From assembly GCF_019797865.1 (NCBI RefSeq), contig NZ_CP081869.1, forward strand, positions 2,815,501-2,879,500: a DNA stretch of 64,000 nucleotides, read 5' to 3'. This DNA comes from Chenggangzhangella methanolivorans. Lineage in GTDB: Bacteria; Pseudomonadota; Alphaproteobacteria; Rhizobiales; Methylopilaceae. Positions 29,245 to 40,590 of the stretch are shown piece by piece; positions within the stretch are counted from its first letter, which is position 1, and each line of letters opens with the position of its first letter. Under the pieces are notes generated by a model that was given only the letters and a program-made list of their open reading frames with translations, searched no databases and was not told the DNA's origin. The position numbers and the translations under genes are program-made.

Positions 29245-29379
29245 TCCGGGCTCTTTCGCGTCATTCTCTCGTCATTAAGACGAGTGCGCCACATGTCGCG
29301 CGACGCTTGGCGCGTCGGCGCCGCCGTGCAATGGATGCGGCGAACGGTATCGAGGCAACGCGATGATTTTCCCGCCGCC

Positions 29380-29700
29380 ATGACCTTCACGCTCGACACG
29401 CTGGACGCCATCGTGGCCGCGCGATCGTCCGCGCAGGCCGACGAATCCTACACCCGCTCCCTCATCGAGGGCGGCCCGACGCGCTGCGCCAAGAAACTGG
29501 GCGAGGAGGGCGTCGAGGCGGCGCTCGCCTGCGCGGGCGGCACCAAGGTCGAGCTCGCGGCCGAGGCCGCGGACGTGCTCTACCATCTGCTCGTCGCGCT
29601 GAGGTCGCGCGGGGTGCCGCTGTCGGACGTCATGTCGGTGCTCGAGAAGCGCACCGAGCAGTCGGGCCTCGCCGAAAAGGCCTCCCGAAAGGCGAAGTGA
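29380..29700 (+). CDS. hisE: Phosphoribosyl-ATP pyrophosphatase
   Basis: The 106-residue protein has the MazG-like four-helix core with [28 protein letters not shown] and [14 protein letters not shown]; the Glu and Asp residues bind magnesium. It removes pyrophosphate from phosphoribosyl-ATP. I used the ATG at 29380 rather than an upstream frame that is arginine-rich. Its stop overlaps the coaA ATG. Confidence 0.95.
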   Translation: MTFTLDTLDAIVAARSSAQADESYTRSLIEGGPTRCAKKLGEEGVEAALACAGGTKVELAAEAADVLYHLLVALRSRGVPLSDVMSVLEKRTEQSGLAEKASRKAK

Positions 29701-30656
29701 TGGACGACCGGCCGAAGCTTCCGAGCCTCTCGCCCTACACCACCTTTTCGCGCAAGGAGTGGGCGGCGCTGCGCGCCGACACGCCGATGACGCTTGACGA
29801 CGCCGACCTCGCGCGTCTCGCCTCGCTCAACGACCCGATCGACATTTCCGAGGTCGAGCAGATCTACCTGCCGATCGCGCGTCTCCTGGCCTTCTACGTC
29901 GCGGCCCGCCAGCAGCTGTTCCGCGCGACCCAGCGCTTCCTCGGCCATTCGGAGACGCGCGTGCCTTACGTCGTCGCGGTGGCGGGCTCGGTCGCGGTCG
30001 GCAAGTCGACCACCGCCCGCGTGCTGCGCGCGCTGCTCGCCCGCTGGCCCGACATGCCGAAGGTGCAGCTCGTCACCACCGACGGCTTCCTGCTGCCGAA
30101 CGCGATCCTGAAGCGCGAAGGGCTGATGCAGCGCAAGGGGTTTCCCGAGAGCTACGACGTGCAGGCGCTGCTGCGCTTCGTCTCCGACATCAAGGCCGGC
30201 AAGGCCCATGTCACCGCGCCGGTCTACAGCCACCTCGTCTATGACGTGCTGCCGAACGAGCGCGAGACCATCGAGCAGGCCGACATCGTGATCCTCGAAG
30301 GCCTCAACGTGCTCCAGATCGGCGAGCGGCCGAAGAACGGGCGCGTCATGCCGCATGTCTCGGACTTCATCGACTTCGGCATCTATCTCGACGCCGACGA
30401 GCCGCTGCTGCACCGCTGGTACGTCGAGCGCTTCATGCGGCTTCGCAACACCGCGTTCCGCGACCCGCAGTCCTATTTCCGCAAATACGCCGAGGTGTCG
30501 GAGGAGGAGGCGCTCGCCACCGCCGAGACGCTGTGGAACGACATCAACCTGCCGAACCTGCGCGAAAACATCCGCCCGACGCGCCCGCGCGCCGATCTCA
30601 TCCTGCGCAAGGGCCGCAGCCACCGCATCGAGGAAGTGCGGCTCCGGAAGATTTGA
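29700..30656 (+). CDS. coaA: Type I pantothenate kinase
   Basis: A full-length protein of 318 residues. It starts with [15 protein letters not shown] and has the P-loop [16 protein letters not shown] near residue 100, TTDGFLLPN with the base Asp, and LEGLNVLQ. It phosphorylates pantothenate, the first step of CoA synthesis, and is feedback-inhibited by CoA in this family. It overlaps hisE by one base; a GTG three bases earlier is an alternative start. Confidence 0.96.
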   Translation: MDDRPKLPSLSPYTTFSRKEWAALRADTPMTLDDADLARLASLNDPIDISEVEQIYLPIARLLAFYVAARQQLFRATQRFLGHSETRVPYVVAVAGSVAVGKSTTARVLRALLARWPDMPKVQLVTTDGFLLPNAILKREGLMQRKGFPESYDVQALLRFVSDIKAGKAHVTAPVYSHLVYDVLPNERETIEQADIVILEGLNVLQIGERPKNGRVMPHVSDFIDFGIYLDADEPLLHRWYVERFMRLRNTAFRDPQSYFRKYAEVSEEEALATAETLWNDINLPNLRENIRPTRPRADLILRKGRSHRIEEVRLRKI

Positions 30657-30664
30657 GACGCCGG

Positions 30665-30895
30665 GCCGTCGTCCCGGCCGAAGCGCGAGCGGAGAGCCGG
30701 GATCGTCTTCCGAAAAGACCGCGTGAACCTCGTCATGCCCCGGTTCGTCCGGGGCATCCACTCATCCGCCACGCTGTGCGCTCGCTGATCTGGCGTGGAT
30801 CCCCCGGACAAGCCGGGGGATGACGATGGCGGCTCAAAGCGCGACGCCTTGAGAGCGGTCCCGGCTCGGCCTGACGGCCGTCCGGGATGACGCCG
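30665..30895. repeat. Family A palindromic repeat block
   Basis: Three units in series: GTCGTCCCGGC..AGCCGGGATC, CATGCCCCGGTTCGTCCGGGGCATCCA, and TGGATCCCCCGGACAAGCCGGGGGATGACG. A GTCCGGGATGACG half follows. It fills the gap between coaA and the convergent crotonase gene. Confidence 0.8.
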
Positions 30896-30900
30896 CTCCC

Positions 30901-31683
30901 CTACCTGTTCCGGAACGACGGCTTCCGCTTCTCGAGGAAGGCCGCCATGCCCTCCGACTGGTCGTCGGTCGCAAACAGCGACTGGAAGGTCCGCCGCTCG
31001 AAGCGCATGCCCTCGGTGAGCCCCGCCTCCTGCGCGACGTCGACCGCCTCCTTGGCCGCCAGCACGGCGACGCGCGAGAAACCCGCGATCTTCTCCGCCG
31101 CCTCGATCGCCTCGTCCAGAAGCCGCTCCGGCGCGACGACGCGCGAGACGAGGCCGCAGCGCTCGGCTTCCTCGACGTCCATCATCCGCCCGGTGAGGAT
31201 GAGGTCCATGGCCTTGGCCTTGCCGACGGCCCGCGCCAGGCGCTGGGTGCCGCCGAAGCCCGGAATGATGCCGAGCGTGATCTCCGGCTGGCCGAACTTC
31301 GCGGTCGTCGACGCGATGACGATGTCGCACATCTGGGCGAGCTCGGCGCCGCCGCCGAGCGCATAGCCCGAGACCGCGGCGATGCGGGGCTTGCGGCACG
31401 CGACGACCCGCGCCCAGGCCCCGCCGAGATCGGCGAGATAGACGTCGGCGAAGCTCATTTGCGCCATCTCGCGAATGTCGGCGCCGGCCGCGAAGGCCTT
31501 TTCGGATCCCGTGATCACCACCGCGCCGACGGCCTCGTCCGCCTCGAACGCCTCGAGCGCGCGGCCGAGCTCCTCGATCAGCGCGGCGTTCAAGGCGTTG
31601 AGCGCCTTCGGGCGGTTCAGCGTGACGAGGCCCACGGCCCCGCGGGTCTCGACGAGAAGGGTTTCGAAGGCGGCGTCGGTCAT
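30901..31683 (-). CDS. Enoyl-CoA hydratase
   Basis: A crotonase-fold protein of 260 residues with both catalytic glutamates: [17 protein letters not shown] and [24 protein letters not shown]. The oxyanion-hole region [15 protein letters not shown] is also present. The C-terminal [11 protein letters not shown] is typical of short-chain enoyl-CoA hydratases in fatty acid beta-oxidation. It stands alone, so the exact chain length or pathway is open. Confidence 0.92.
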   Translation of the reverse strand: MTDAAFETLLVETRGAVGLVTLNRPKALNALNAALIEELGRALEAFEADEAVGAVVITGSEKAFAAGADIREMAQMSFADVYLADLGGAWARVVACRKPRIAAVSGYALGGGAELAQMCDIVIASTTAKFGQPEITLGIIPGFGGTQRLARAVGKAKAMDLILTGRMMDVEEAERCGLVSRVVAPERLLDEAIEAAEKIAGFSRVAVLAAKEAVDVAQEAGLTEGMRFERRTFQSLFATDDQSEGMAAFLEKRKPSFRNR

Positions 31684-31796
31684 CGGGTCTCGCGAGGAGG
31701 GGTGCAGGATGGGGTGACAGGGCGGTTCGCCGGCATAAGTGACGCGGCGGGGCCGGATTTCAAAGCGCCGGATCTCAAGCGCTTCAGGAGACGCCG

Positions 31797-32249
31797 ATGA
31801 CCGACTGGAAGCTGCCGATCGAAGGCTCGTGCCGCTGCGGCGAGGTGCGGCTGCGGATCGGCGCGCCGCCGATGATCGCCATGGCGTGCCACTGCGCGGG
31901 CTGCCAGAAGATGAGCTCCAGCGCCTTTTCGCTGAGCGCCGCCTTCCCCACCGACGCCTTCGAGGTGGTCTCGGGCGAGCCCGCGCTCGGCGGGCTGAAG
32001 CGCGAGATCAGGCACTATTTCTGCCCGTCCTGCATGAGCTGGCTGTTCTCGCGCATGGAGGGGTTCGAGTGGTTCACCAATGTCCGGCCGACGATGCTCG
32101 AGGAACCCGAACGCTTCGCGCCGTTCGTGGAGACGTGGACCGCGGAGAGACTGCCATTCGCGCAGACGGGAGCTGAAAAGAGCTATCCGGGCTTCCCGCC
32201 GATGGAGGATTTCGAGCCGCTGATGAAGGCGTATGCGGAAAAGGCCTAG
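31797..32249 (+). CDS. GFA-family (glutathione-dependent formaldehyde-activating enzyme-like) protein
   Basis: The 150-residue protein has the zinc motifs of the CENP-V/GFA fold: [27 protein letters not shown] and [13 protein letters not shown]. Most members are not proven formaldehyde enzymes, so only the fold is asserted. It is divergent from the crotonase gene and monocistronic. Confidence 0.88.
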   Translation: MTDWKLPIEGSCRCGEVRLRIGAPPMIAMACHCAGCQKMSSSAFSLSAAFPTDAFEVVSGEPALGGLKREIRHYFCPSCMSWLFSRMEGFEWFTNVRPTMLEEPERFAPFVETWTAERLPFAQTGAEKSYPGFPPMEDFEPLMKAYAEKA

Positions 32250-32257
32250 AGCGCCGT

Positions 32258-32475
32258 CCCGGCCGCAGCGGAGCGAAGGGCCGGGATCACGCGCCGGGTG
32301 GGGCCTCAGAACCTCGTCATGCCCCGGCCTGTCCGGGGCATCCAGCCTTCCGTAGCTCCGCGCCCTGCGATCGAGCCTGGATCCCCCTGACAAGCCGGGG
32401 GATGACGACTGAGGTTCGAGCGAACAGTTGGGAGAACGATCCCGGCTCCGCCCTCGGCCGTCCGGGATGACGCCG
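32258..32475. repeat. Family A palindromic repeat block
   Basis: The same three-unit series as at 30.7-30.9 kb (CCGTCCCGGC..GCCGGGATC, CATGCCCCGGCCTGTCCGGGGCATCCA, GGATCCCCCTGACAAGCCGGGGGATGACG), with small differences. It sits between the GFA gene and convergent fpg. Confidence 0.8.
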
Positions 32476-32480
32476 TTCGC

Positions 32481-33362
32481 CTACTTCTGGCATTCCGGGC
32501 AGAAGAAGGTCGAGCGTCCCGTCTGCACGATGCGCTTCACCACGCCGCGGCAGCCGGGCGTGGGGCAGGGCTCGTCCTCGCGGTCATAGACGCGGAACGA
32601 GTGCTGGAAATAGCCGAGCGCCCCGTCGGCATGGGAGAAATCCCGAAGCGTCGAGCCGCCGGCCGCGATCGCCTCCTCCAGCGTCGCGCGGATGGCGGGC
32701 GCCAATAGCTTCGCCCGCTCGGTCGGCCCGCCGTCCTTCTTCGCGATCGTGCCCGCGGCGCGGATCGGCGAGAGCTTCGAGCGATGCAGCGCCTCGCACA
32801 CATAGATGTTGCCGAGGCCCGCGATCAGCCGCTGGTCGAGCAGCGCCGCCTTCAACGACGTTTGTTTGCCGGCGAACAAGCGCGCCAGCAGCCCTGCGTC
32901 GAGCTGGTTTCCGAGCGGCTCGACCCCGACATGCCGGAACAGCGGATGGGCCTCGAGACCTGCGCGCGGGATCAGCGCCATGAAGCCGAAGCGGCGGGGA
33001 TCGTTGTAAGTGATCGAGGCGCCGCCCGAGAGGCGGAAGGCGACGTGGTCGTGGGTCGCGGACTTCGAGCGCGGATGATGGAAGGCGCCGGGCGCCGCCT
33101 CGTCCGCGCCGAGGTCGATCCGGAACGAACCCGACATGCCGAGATGCATCACGAGCGTCTCGCCGTCGTCGAGATCCGCGACGAGGTACTTCGCCCGACG
33201 CCCGAGCGAGACGACGGTGCGGCCCCTCAGGCGTTCGGCGAAGCGCTCGGGGAAGGGAAAGCGCAGGTCGGGCCGCCGCGCCTCGACCTCCTCGATCACG
33301 CGCCCCTCCATCACGGGCGCGAGCCCGCGGCGGACGGTCTCGACTTCGGGCAGTTCGGGCAT
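32481..33362 (-). CDS. mutM: Formamidopyrimidine-DNA glycosylase
   Basis: The complete 293-residue enzyme starts [14 protein letters not shown], so Pro2 and Glu3 are in place. It has the lysine in [11 protein letters not shown], the MHLGMSGSF loop, the helix-two-turn-helix around [17 protein letters not shown] and a C-terminal zinc finger (CPTPGC...FFCPEC). It removes 8-oxoguanine and nicks the strand. It is divergent from ubiE. Confidence 0.97.
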   Translation of the reverse strand: MPELPEVETVRRGLAPVMEGRVIEEVEARRPDLRFPFPERFAERLRGRTVVSLGRRAKYLVADLDDGETLVMHLGMSGSFRIDLGADEAAPGAFHHPRSKSATHDHVAFRLSGGASITYNDPRRFGFMALIPRAGLEAHPLFRHVGVEPLGNQLDAGLLARLFAGKQTSLKAALLDQRLIAGLGNIYVCEALHRSKLSPIRAAGTIAKKDGGPTERAKLLAPAIRATLEEAIAAGGSTLRDFSHADGALGYFQHSFRVYDREDEPCPTPGCRGVVKRIVQTGRSTFFCPECQK

Positions 33363-33454
33363 CGGCTCGCTTCACCTTGAGGCCGGACGGCGGCGGCGGA
33401 CCCTAGCGTCGCAGGGGGCGGCGGGCTAGGGTCCGCCCGCTTCGCGAAAACCGT

Positions 33455-34239
33455 ATGGACGCCATGGCTTTCCCTGACGAGACCCGCTTCGACAACGAGG
33501 GACATTTCGGCTTCGCCGACGTGAAGCCCGGCGAAAAGCAGGGGCTGGTCGACGATGTCTTCCACAGGTCGCCTCGCGCTACGACCTCATGAACGACCTG
33601 ATGTCCGGCGGCCTGCACCGCGCCTGGAAATCCGCGATGGTGACCTCGCTCGGCCTGCCGCGCGGCGCCCGGACCTTCAAGCTGCTGGACGTCGCGGGCG
33701 GCACCGGCGACATCGCGTTCCGCGCGCTGAAGCGCGGCGGCGAGGGGGTGAGCGTCACAGAGCTCGACATCAACGGCGCGATGCTCGCGGTCGGACGCGA
33801 GCGCGCGGCCGAGCGAAAGCTCGCCCATCGCATGGAGTTCGTGCAGGGCAACGCCGAGGATCTGCCGTTCCCCGACCGCTCCTTCGACGCCGTGACGATC
33901 GCCTTCGGCATCCGCAACGTGCCGCGCATCCCGAAGGCGCTCTCCGAGATGCGCCGGGTGCTGAAGACCGGCGGCAAGGCGCTTGTGCTCGAGTTCTCGA
34001 AGGTCGACGTGCCAGGCCTCGACCGCGTCTACGACGCCTTCTCGTTCAACCTCATCCCGCGCATCGGCCAGATGGTGGCCGGCGACGGGGAGCCCTATCG
34101 CTATCTCGTCGAGTCGATCCGCAAGTTCCCCGACGCCGAGACCTTCGCGGCCATGATGCGCGACGCCGGCTTCGACGAAGTGAGCGCGACGCCCATGACC
34201 GGCGGCGTCGCGGCGCTGCATGTGGGTTTCCGGATTTGA
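33455..34239 (+). CDS. ubiE: Ubiquinone biosynthesis C-methyltransferase UbiE (frameshifted)
   Basis: The first frame gives [23 protein letters not shown]...[10 protein letters not shown]. After a one-base loss near 33566 comes [21 protein letters not shown], the UbiE signature. The SAM site is [16 protein letters not shown], followed by [26 protein letters not shown] and [25 protein letters not shown]. It methylates the quinone ring in ubiquinone synthesis. It is followed by ubiB after a palindromic repeat. Confidence 0.94.
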
Positions 34240-34274
34240 GAGTGACTCGCCGGAGCGATGTTGGGGCGCTCGAG

Positions 34275-34410
34275 CCGACGCCCTCTTGTCCCGGCCTTGA
34301 GCCGGGACCCAGAACCGTCGAGCTTTCGAGGTCAGGCGGGGCGGTCGCGGGCCATGTTTCCGGCACATCGGTTCTGGGTCCCGGCTCAAGGCCGGGACAA
34401 GGCCGTGGCG
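34275..34410. repeat. Family A palindromic repeat between ubiE and ubiB
   Basis: TTGTCCCGGCCTTGAGCCGGGACCCAGAACCG at the left is matched by CGGTTCTGGGTCCCGGCTCAAGGCCGGGACAAG at the right, making a near-perfect long palindrome inside the operon. Confidence 0.82.
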
Positions 34411-34432
34411 CTTCCGACTCGAAGATCCTCCC

Positions 34433-36001
34433 ATGCTGAGGGCGCTCCCGAACCTTCTGCGGCTCGCGCGCGCCGGCTTCGTCATGGCGCGCGAGGGCGC
34501 GCTGCGCCTCGCCGACGGCATCGAGCTGCCGGCCTTCGCGCGCACGCTCATCACGCTCGGCCGGCTGATCGAGAAGCGCTCGGCGGGCGACGGAGCCGAG
34601 GGGCTAGCCCGCGCGCTGCAGCGGCTCGGGCCGTCCTACGTCAAGCTCGGCCAGTTCCTCGCCACGCGGCCCGACGTCGTGGGCATGAGGGTGGCGAAGG
34701 ACCTCGAGCGCCTGCACGACCGGGTCGAGCCGTTTCCGCAGGAGATCGCCGAGGCGGCTGTCGCCGAGGCGCTCGGGGCGCCGGTGTCGTCGCTCTTCGT
34801 CGAATTCGGCCCGGCGCTCGCCGCAGCGTCCATCGCGCAGGTGCACAAGGCCGTCGTCGTGGACCCCGACGGGACGCGGCGCACGGTCGCGGTGAAGGTG
34901 ACGCGTCCGGGCGTCGCGCGGCGCTTCGCGAGCGACCTTCGTGCGTTCTTCGCCATCGCCCGCGCGATCGAGCGCAGCGTGCCGAAGGCCAGGCGCCTGA
35001 AGCCCGTGATGGTGGTCGAGACGCTCGCCCGCTCGGTCTCGATCGAGATGGACCTTCGGCTCGAGGCCGCGGCGCTCTCCGAGATCGCCGACAACACCCG
35101 CGCCGATCCCGGCTTCCGCGTGCCCGCGGTCGACTGGGACCGCACCGCCCGCGCCGTGCTGACGATCGACTGGGTGGACGGGGTGAAGCTCTCCGACCGG
35201 GCGGGGCTCGAAGCCGCGGGCCACGACCTGCCGGCGCTCGGCCGCCACCTGATGCAGACCTTCCTGCGCCACGCGATGCGCGACGGCTTCTTCCACGCCG
35301 ACATGCATCCCGGAAACCTCTTCGTCGACGCCTCCGGCGCGATCGTCGCGGTCGACTTCGGCATCACGGGCCGGCTCGGCAAGAAGGAGCGGCGCTTTCT
35401 CGCCGAGATCCTCCACGGCTTCATCGTGCGCGACTACGACCGCATCGCCGCGGTGCATTTCGAGGCGGGCTACGTGCCGCAGGACCAGTCGGTGGAGGAG
35501 TTCGCGCGCGCCCTGCGCGCCATCGGCGAGCCGATCCACAGCCGCACCGCCGACCAGATCTCGATGGCGCGGCTGCTGACGCTGCTGTTCGAGGTCACCG
35601 AGATCTTCCAGATGCAGACCCGGCCCGAGCTGCTGATGCTGCAGAAGACCATGGTGGTGGTCGAAGGCGTCGCGCGCTCGCTCGACACCCGCCTCGACAT
35701 GTGGCGCACGGCGGAGCCCGTGGTGCGCGAATGGATCGAGCGGAACCTCGGGCCGCTCGGGATCGCCGAGGAGGCGGGCGCGGAGCTGCGCCAGCTCATG
35801 CGCGGGATCGCGGCTGCGCCGGAGCTGCTGCTGCGGCTCGAACGCATCTCGGTCGACCTGGAGGAGGTCGTCCATGGCGGACTCAGCTATTCCGACGACA
35901 GCATCCAGGCGATCGTGAAGGGCGTGCGCAGCGCGAGCCTGCTCAGCAACATCGCGCTGATCGCGATCGCCGTCGGCGTGATCGTCTATCTGTTCAGGTG
36001 A
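34433..36001 (+). CDS. ubiB: UbiB, ABC1/ADCK-family atypical kinase of ubiquinone synthesis
   Basis: The 522-residue protein has the KxGQ motif in LGPSYVKLGQFLATRPDVVG, the AAAS motif in PALAAASIAQVHKA and the invariant lysine in TVAVKVTRPG. The catalytic loop is DGFFHADMHPGNLF and the metal motif is VAVDFGITG. One or two hydrophobic segments lie at the C-terminus (LLSNIALIAIAVGVIVYLF). It is an ATPase that aids ubiquinone assembly at the membrane. Confidence 0.96.
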   Translation: MLRALPNLLRLARAGFVMAREGALRLADGIELPAFARTLITLGRLIEKRSAGDGAEGLARALQRLGPSYVKLGQFLATRPDVVGMRVAKDLERLHDRVEPFPQEIAEAAVAEALGAPVSSLFVEFGPALAAASIAQVHKAVVVDPDGTRRTVAVKVTRPGVARRFASDLRAFFAIARAIERSVPKARRLKPVMVVETLARSVSIEMDLRLEAAALSEIADNTRADPGFRVPAVDWDRTARAVLTIDWVDGVKLSDRAGLEAAGHDLPALGRHLMQTFLRHAMRDGFFHADMHPGNLFVDASGAIVAVDFGITGRLGKKERRFLAEILHGFIVRDYDRIAAVHFEAGYVPQDQSVEEFARALRAIGEPIHSRTADQISMARLLTLLFEVTEIFQMQTRPELLMLQKTMVVVEGVARSLDTRLDMWRTAEPVVREWIERNLGPLGIAEEAGAELRQLMRGIAAAPELLLRLERISVDLEEVVHGGLSYSDDSIQAIVKGVRSASLLSNIALIAIAVGVIVYLFR

Positions 36002-36009
36002 GCCAATTT

Positions 36010-36024
36010 GATTGCGTTGCAATC
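36010..36024. promoter_or_regulatory. Perfect palindrome upstream of the fitAB-type genes
   Basis: GATTGCGTTGCAATC is a 6-3-6 perfect inverted repeat 38 bases before the antitoxin ATG and 9 bases after the ubiB stop. FitA-type antitoxins repress their own operons through inverted repeats, so this is a likely operator. That role is inferred. Confidence 0.5.
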
Positions 36025-36062
36025 GCTGCTTACATTCGGGCCTCTGCAGGGGAGCGCGCCGG

Positions 36063-36362
36063 ATGGCCAGCCTGACGATCCGCAATCTCAAGGATTCGAC
36101 CAAGACCGCGCTTCGGATCCGCGCCGCCAGTCTCGGCAGGTCGATGGAGGACGAGGCGCGGCGGGTGTTGGACGCGTCCGTCGAAAAGGTTTCCGACGAG
36201 CCTCTTCCCGGAAATCTCGCCGACGCGATCGCTTCGATCTTCGACCCGCTCGGGGGCGTCAATCTCGATATTCCTCCGCGCGAACCCATGAGGGAGCCGC
36301 CCGATTTCAGCGGCCCTGAACACGATCTCGATGATCATCCTCGACACGAACGTTCTGTCTGA
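36063..36362 (+). CDS. FitA/StbC-like ribbon-helix-helix antitoxin
   Basis: MASLTIRNLKDSTKTALRIRAASLGRSMEDEARRVLD is the classic ribbon-helix-helix start of FitA-like antitoxins, with IRNL as the DNA-reading strand. The C-terminal part would wrap the toxin (PPREPMREPPDFSGPEHD). Its frame runs 32 bases into the toxin gene, longer than usual, so a base error near its end is possible. It is followed directly by the PIN toxin. Confidence 0.85.
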   Translation: MASLTIRNLKDSTKTALRIRAASLGRSMEDEARRVLDASVEKVSDEPLPGNLADAIASIFDPLGGVNLDIPPREPMREPPDFSGPEHDLDDHPRHERSV

Positions 36363-36765
36363 GATCATGAGGCCGCCGGGCGAGCGGTCATCGGCGGTCT
36401 TCGAGTGGATGAGAGCGCGAAATCTCGCTGACCTGGCCACCACGTCGATCTCCGTGGCCGAGATCGCCGTGGGCGTGCACAAGATGCCCTCGGGTCGGAG
36501 GCGCGCCGAATTGGAGACGGGCGCAAGACGTCTGTTTTCGACCTTCTTCAGCGACCGGATTTTCTCGTTCGACGTGCCAGCGGCGGAGCGGTTCGGCCCG
36601 CTGCTCGCGGAGCGGCGCAGGAAAGGCCGGCACTTCCACGCGTTCGACTTTCAGATCCTGGCGATCGCGGCCAGTCGGGGCTGCGCCGTGGCGACGCGGA
36701 ACACGCGGGACTTCGATCAAGTCGGCGTCGCGTTGATCAACCCCTGGGATCACCCGGCCGCATGA
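36331..36765 (+). CDS. FitB/VapC-type PIN-domain toxin
   Basis: MIILDTNVLSEIMRP carries the first PIN aspartate, SISVAEIAVGV the glutamate, and HAFDFQILAIAASRGCAVATRNTRDFDQVG the other acidic residues. All four catalytic acids are present, so it should be an active ribonuclease. Its TGA overlaps the ATG of coaBC (ATGA at 36762-36765), which ties the toxin to an essential CoA gene. Confidence 0.9.
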   Translation: MIILDTNVLSEIMRPPGERSSAVFEWMRARNLADLATTSISVAEIAVGVHKMPSGRRRAELETGARRLFSTFFSDRIFSFDVPAAERFGPLLAERRRKGRHFHAFDFQILAIAASRGCAVATRNTRDFDQVGVALINPWDHPAA

Positions 36766-37981
36766 CCCAAAAGCGTATCCTTCTCGTCATCGGCGGCGGC
36801 ATCGCGGCCTACAAGTCGCTGGACCTGATCCGCGCCTGAAGGAGCGCGGCCATTCCGTTCGCGCGATCCTCACCAAGGCCGCGGCCGAGTTCGTGACGCC
36901 GCTCTCGGTCGCGACGCTCACCGGAGAGCGCTGCTTCGAGGAGCTGTTCGACCTCACCGACGAGCACGACGTCGGCCACATCCGGCTCGCCCGCGACGCC
37001 GACCTCGTGGTGGTGGCGCCGGCGACCGCAGATCTCCTCGCCAAGATGGCCAACGGGCTCGCCAACGACCTCGCCTCCACGGCGCTGCTCGCCACGACCG
37101 CGCCCGTCCTCGCGGCGCCCGCCATGAACCCGACCATGTGGGCCGCGCCCGCGACCCGCCGCAACGTCGAGCGCCTCACGGCCGACGGTGTCGCCTTCGT
37201 GGGGCCGGGCGAAGGGCTGATGGCCGAGCGCGGCGAAAGCGGCCTCGGGCGCATGAGCGAGCCGCTCGAGATCGTGGCGGCGGTCGAGGCGGCGCTTGGC
37301 GCGGCGGCGGCCTCCGGCCTCCTCGCGGGCAGGCGCGTCCTCGTCACCTCGGGCCCGACCCACGAGCCGATCGACCCAGTGCGGGTGCTGGCCAACCGCT
37401 CGTCGGGCCGCCAGGGCCACGCGATCGCGGCCGCGGCGGCGCGCGCGGGGGCGCAGGTGACGCTCGTCTCCGGACCGGTGGCGATCGCCGATCCCAAGGG
37501 GGTCAGCGTCGTGAAGGTCGAGAGCGCGCGCGAGATGCTGGCGGCGGTGGAGGCGGCCTTGTCGGACGGCCCGCCGGTCGATCTCGGCGTCTTCGCCGCA
37601 GCCGTCGCCGACTGGCGGGTCGAGGGCGCGGCCCAGAAGATCAAGAAGGGCGCGGGCGGTCCGCCGGCGCTCGCGCTCGTCGAGAACCCCGACATCCTCG
37701 CGAGCGTGGCGAAGGGGCCGCTGCGGCCGAAGCTGCTGGTGGGCTTTGCGGCCGAGACCGAGAACGTGATCGAGCACGCCAAGGCCAAGCTCGCGCGCAA
37801 GGGCTGCGACGTCATCGTCGCCAACGACGTGTCGCCGGAAAGCGGCGTCATGGGCGGCGTTCGGAACGCCGTCCATCTCGTGACCTCCGCGGGCGTCGAA
37901 TCCTGGGAGCCGATGGACAAGGAGGCGGTCGCCGAGGCGCTCGCCGCGCGCTTCGCCGACATGCTGGAGACGCGCTCATGA
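36762..37981 (+). CDS. coaBC: Bifunctional phosphopantothenoylcysteine decarboxylase/synthase (frameshifted)
   Basis: [24 protein letters not shown] is the CoaC start. A base is lost near 36833 and the next frame continues with [25 protein letters not shown]. The flavoprotein half has the PAMNPTMW motif. The CoaB half has [35 protein letters not shown] and QKIKKG with the catalytic lysine. It makes 4'-phosphopantetheine from phosphopantothenate and cysteine. Its stop overlaps the dut ATG. Confidence 0.95.
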
Positions 37982-38442
37982 GCGGTCCGTCCGTCGTGCC
38001 GCTCAACGTTCTCCGGCTTCCGCACGCCGAGGGCCTCGCCGTCCCGTCCTACGAGTCCGACGGCGCCGCCGGAATGGATCTCCGGGCCGCCGTTCCCGAA
38101 GATCACCCGATCATGATCGCGCCGGGCGGGCGCGCCCTTGTCCCGACCGGGTTGTCGCTCCAGTTCCCTTATGGCTACGAGGCCCAGGTCCGGCCTCGTT
38201 CAGGGCTTGCGCTCCGTCATGGCGTCACCGTGCTCAACTCGCCGGGAACCGTCGACGCCGACTATCGCGGCGAGGTCAAGGTCGTTCTCGTCAATCTCGG
38301 CGACGAACCCTTCGTCGTCGAGCGCGGCGCGCGCATCGCCCAGCTCGTCATGGCGGCGGTCGCGCGCGCCGAGATCGTCGAAGTCACGACGCTCGATCCC
38401 AGTCGCAGAGGGGCAGGCGGGTTCGGATCGACGGGGACGTAA
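37978..38442 (+). CDS. dut: dUTP diphosphatase
   Basis: The complete 154-residue trimeric dUTPase has its five motifs, including [34 protein letters not shown] and the C-terminal [10 protein letters not shown] loop. It removes dUTP and supplies dUMP for thymidylate. The ATG overlaps the coaBC stop (ATGA). The coaBC-dut pairing is widespread. Confidence 0.97.
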   Translation: MSGPSVVPLNVLRLPHAEGLAVPSYESDGAAGMDLRAAVPEDHPIMIAPGGRALVPTGLSLQFPYGYEAQVRPRSGLALRHGVTVLNSPGTVDADYRGEVKVVLVNLGDEPFVVERGARIAQLVMAAVARAEIVEVTTLDPSRRGAGGFGSTGT

Positions 38443-38475
38443 TGTTGAGGACCGCGATCGCGGGATGATCCGGAG

Positions 38476-38942
38476 ATGAACCTGCTTCCTCGCCGCAGCC
38501 TTCTCGCTGTGGCGGCCGTCGTCGACATCGCCTACCACGCCCGGCCGACGCCGATCGCGGCGAAGACGCTGGCCGCCCGCCACGGCCTGCCGCCGCGCCA
38601 TCTGGAGACGCTGCTGCAGGTGCTGGTGCGCGCCAACATTCTCAGGGGCGTGCGCGGTCCGCGCGGCGGCTACGAGCTCGCCCGAGCGCGCCGCCGCATC
38701 TCGATCGCCGACATCGTCCGCGCCGCCCTCGGCGAGGGCGACGACGGCCGGGACGATCTCAGGGAGCGGTCGACCGGCAGGTCTCCCCGCTCGTCTCCGA
38801 CGTGGTGACGCCGATGATCCGATCGGCCTCGGAGGCGTTTCTCGAGCGCCTCGACGATATCTCCGTCGACGATCTCTGCGGCGAGGCCGAGCGCCGCTCC
38901 GTGTTCGGGGACGCGCGGCCGACCTACGATTTTACGATCTGA
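38476..38942 (+). CDS. Rrf2-family transcription regulator (frameshifted)
   Basis: The winged-helix domain (LLAVAAVVDIAYHARPTPIAAKTLAARHGLPPRHLETLLQVLVRANILRGVRGPRGGYELAR) is typical of Rrf2. A break near 38765 moves to a frame that reads VDRQVSPLVSDVVTPMIRSASEAFLERLDDISVDDLCG and stops at 38940-38942. The three-cysteine iron-sulfur cluster motif of IscR is absent. It sits just upstream of cysK, so a CymR-like role in cysteine control is the best guess. Confidence 0.8.
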
Positions 38943-39056
38943 CCACGTATTACATTGAATTTATCGACAGTCCCCTGTGGGTTTGTTAGCCTCGGGGCCG
39001 GAAAACCGAACGATCGCCCGGCGTCGCGCGACGACCGGAGCGCAAGGAGCTTCGCC

Positions 39057-40041
<985 letters not shown>

Positions 40042-40590
40042 GGCCCTTCGGCGCGAGGCCGGATGCGTTCGACCAGCGCCGTCAGGATGAGGGCCGCGAT
40101 CGCGCCAGCCAGCATCGCGGGGGCCGCGTAGACGACGGCCTCCGCGATCGGCGTCCCTCTGGGCGCGTTCGCGTGGATGAGCGGGATCAGGAACAGACCC
40201 GTGGTCGCGGCGCCGAGGAAGGCCGCGACGGCGAGCCGGCCCAGAAGGCTGGCGACGCGCCGCGTCGCGACGATCATTCCGAGGCTGGCCAGAAGCTCCG
40301 GGACCAGTCCCGGGATGTGCGCGAAGGCGGCGAACGTCATTCCGCCCGAGAGGCCGGACGCGAGCGCGCTCGGCAACGGATTGTCCGGCCCGATGGCGGA
40401 GAGGCCGACCATCAATCCCAGCGCCAGACCGCCGATCGGCGGGCCGAGCACGACGCCCAGTGCGATCGCCGCGACGCCTTAGCCTCGGCGCGGCCGCCTG
40501 TTCCTGTTTTCGTCTGCGACCATGCCGCGGCATGCTGCGACGCCCATGGGCGAGGCGCAATCGGCGGGCGCGCAGGTGGTGAACGGTCCG

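Noticed and set aside
33589..34239. UbiE starting at the ATG at 33589
   Set aside because: This would drop the conserved N-terminal 45 residues, which are present in the preceding frame up to a one-base gap near 33566.
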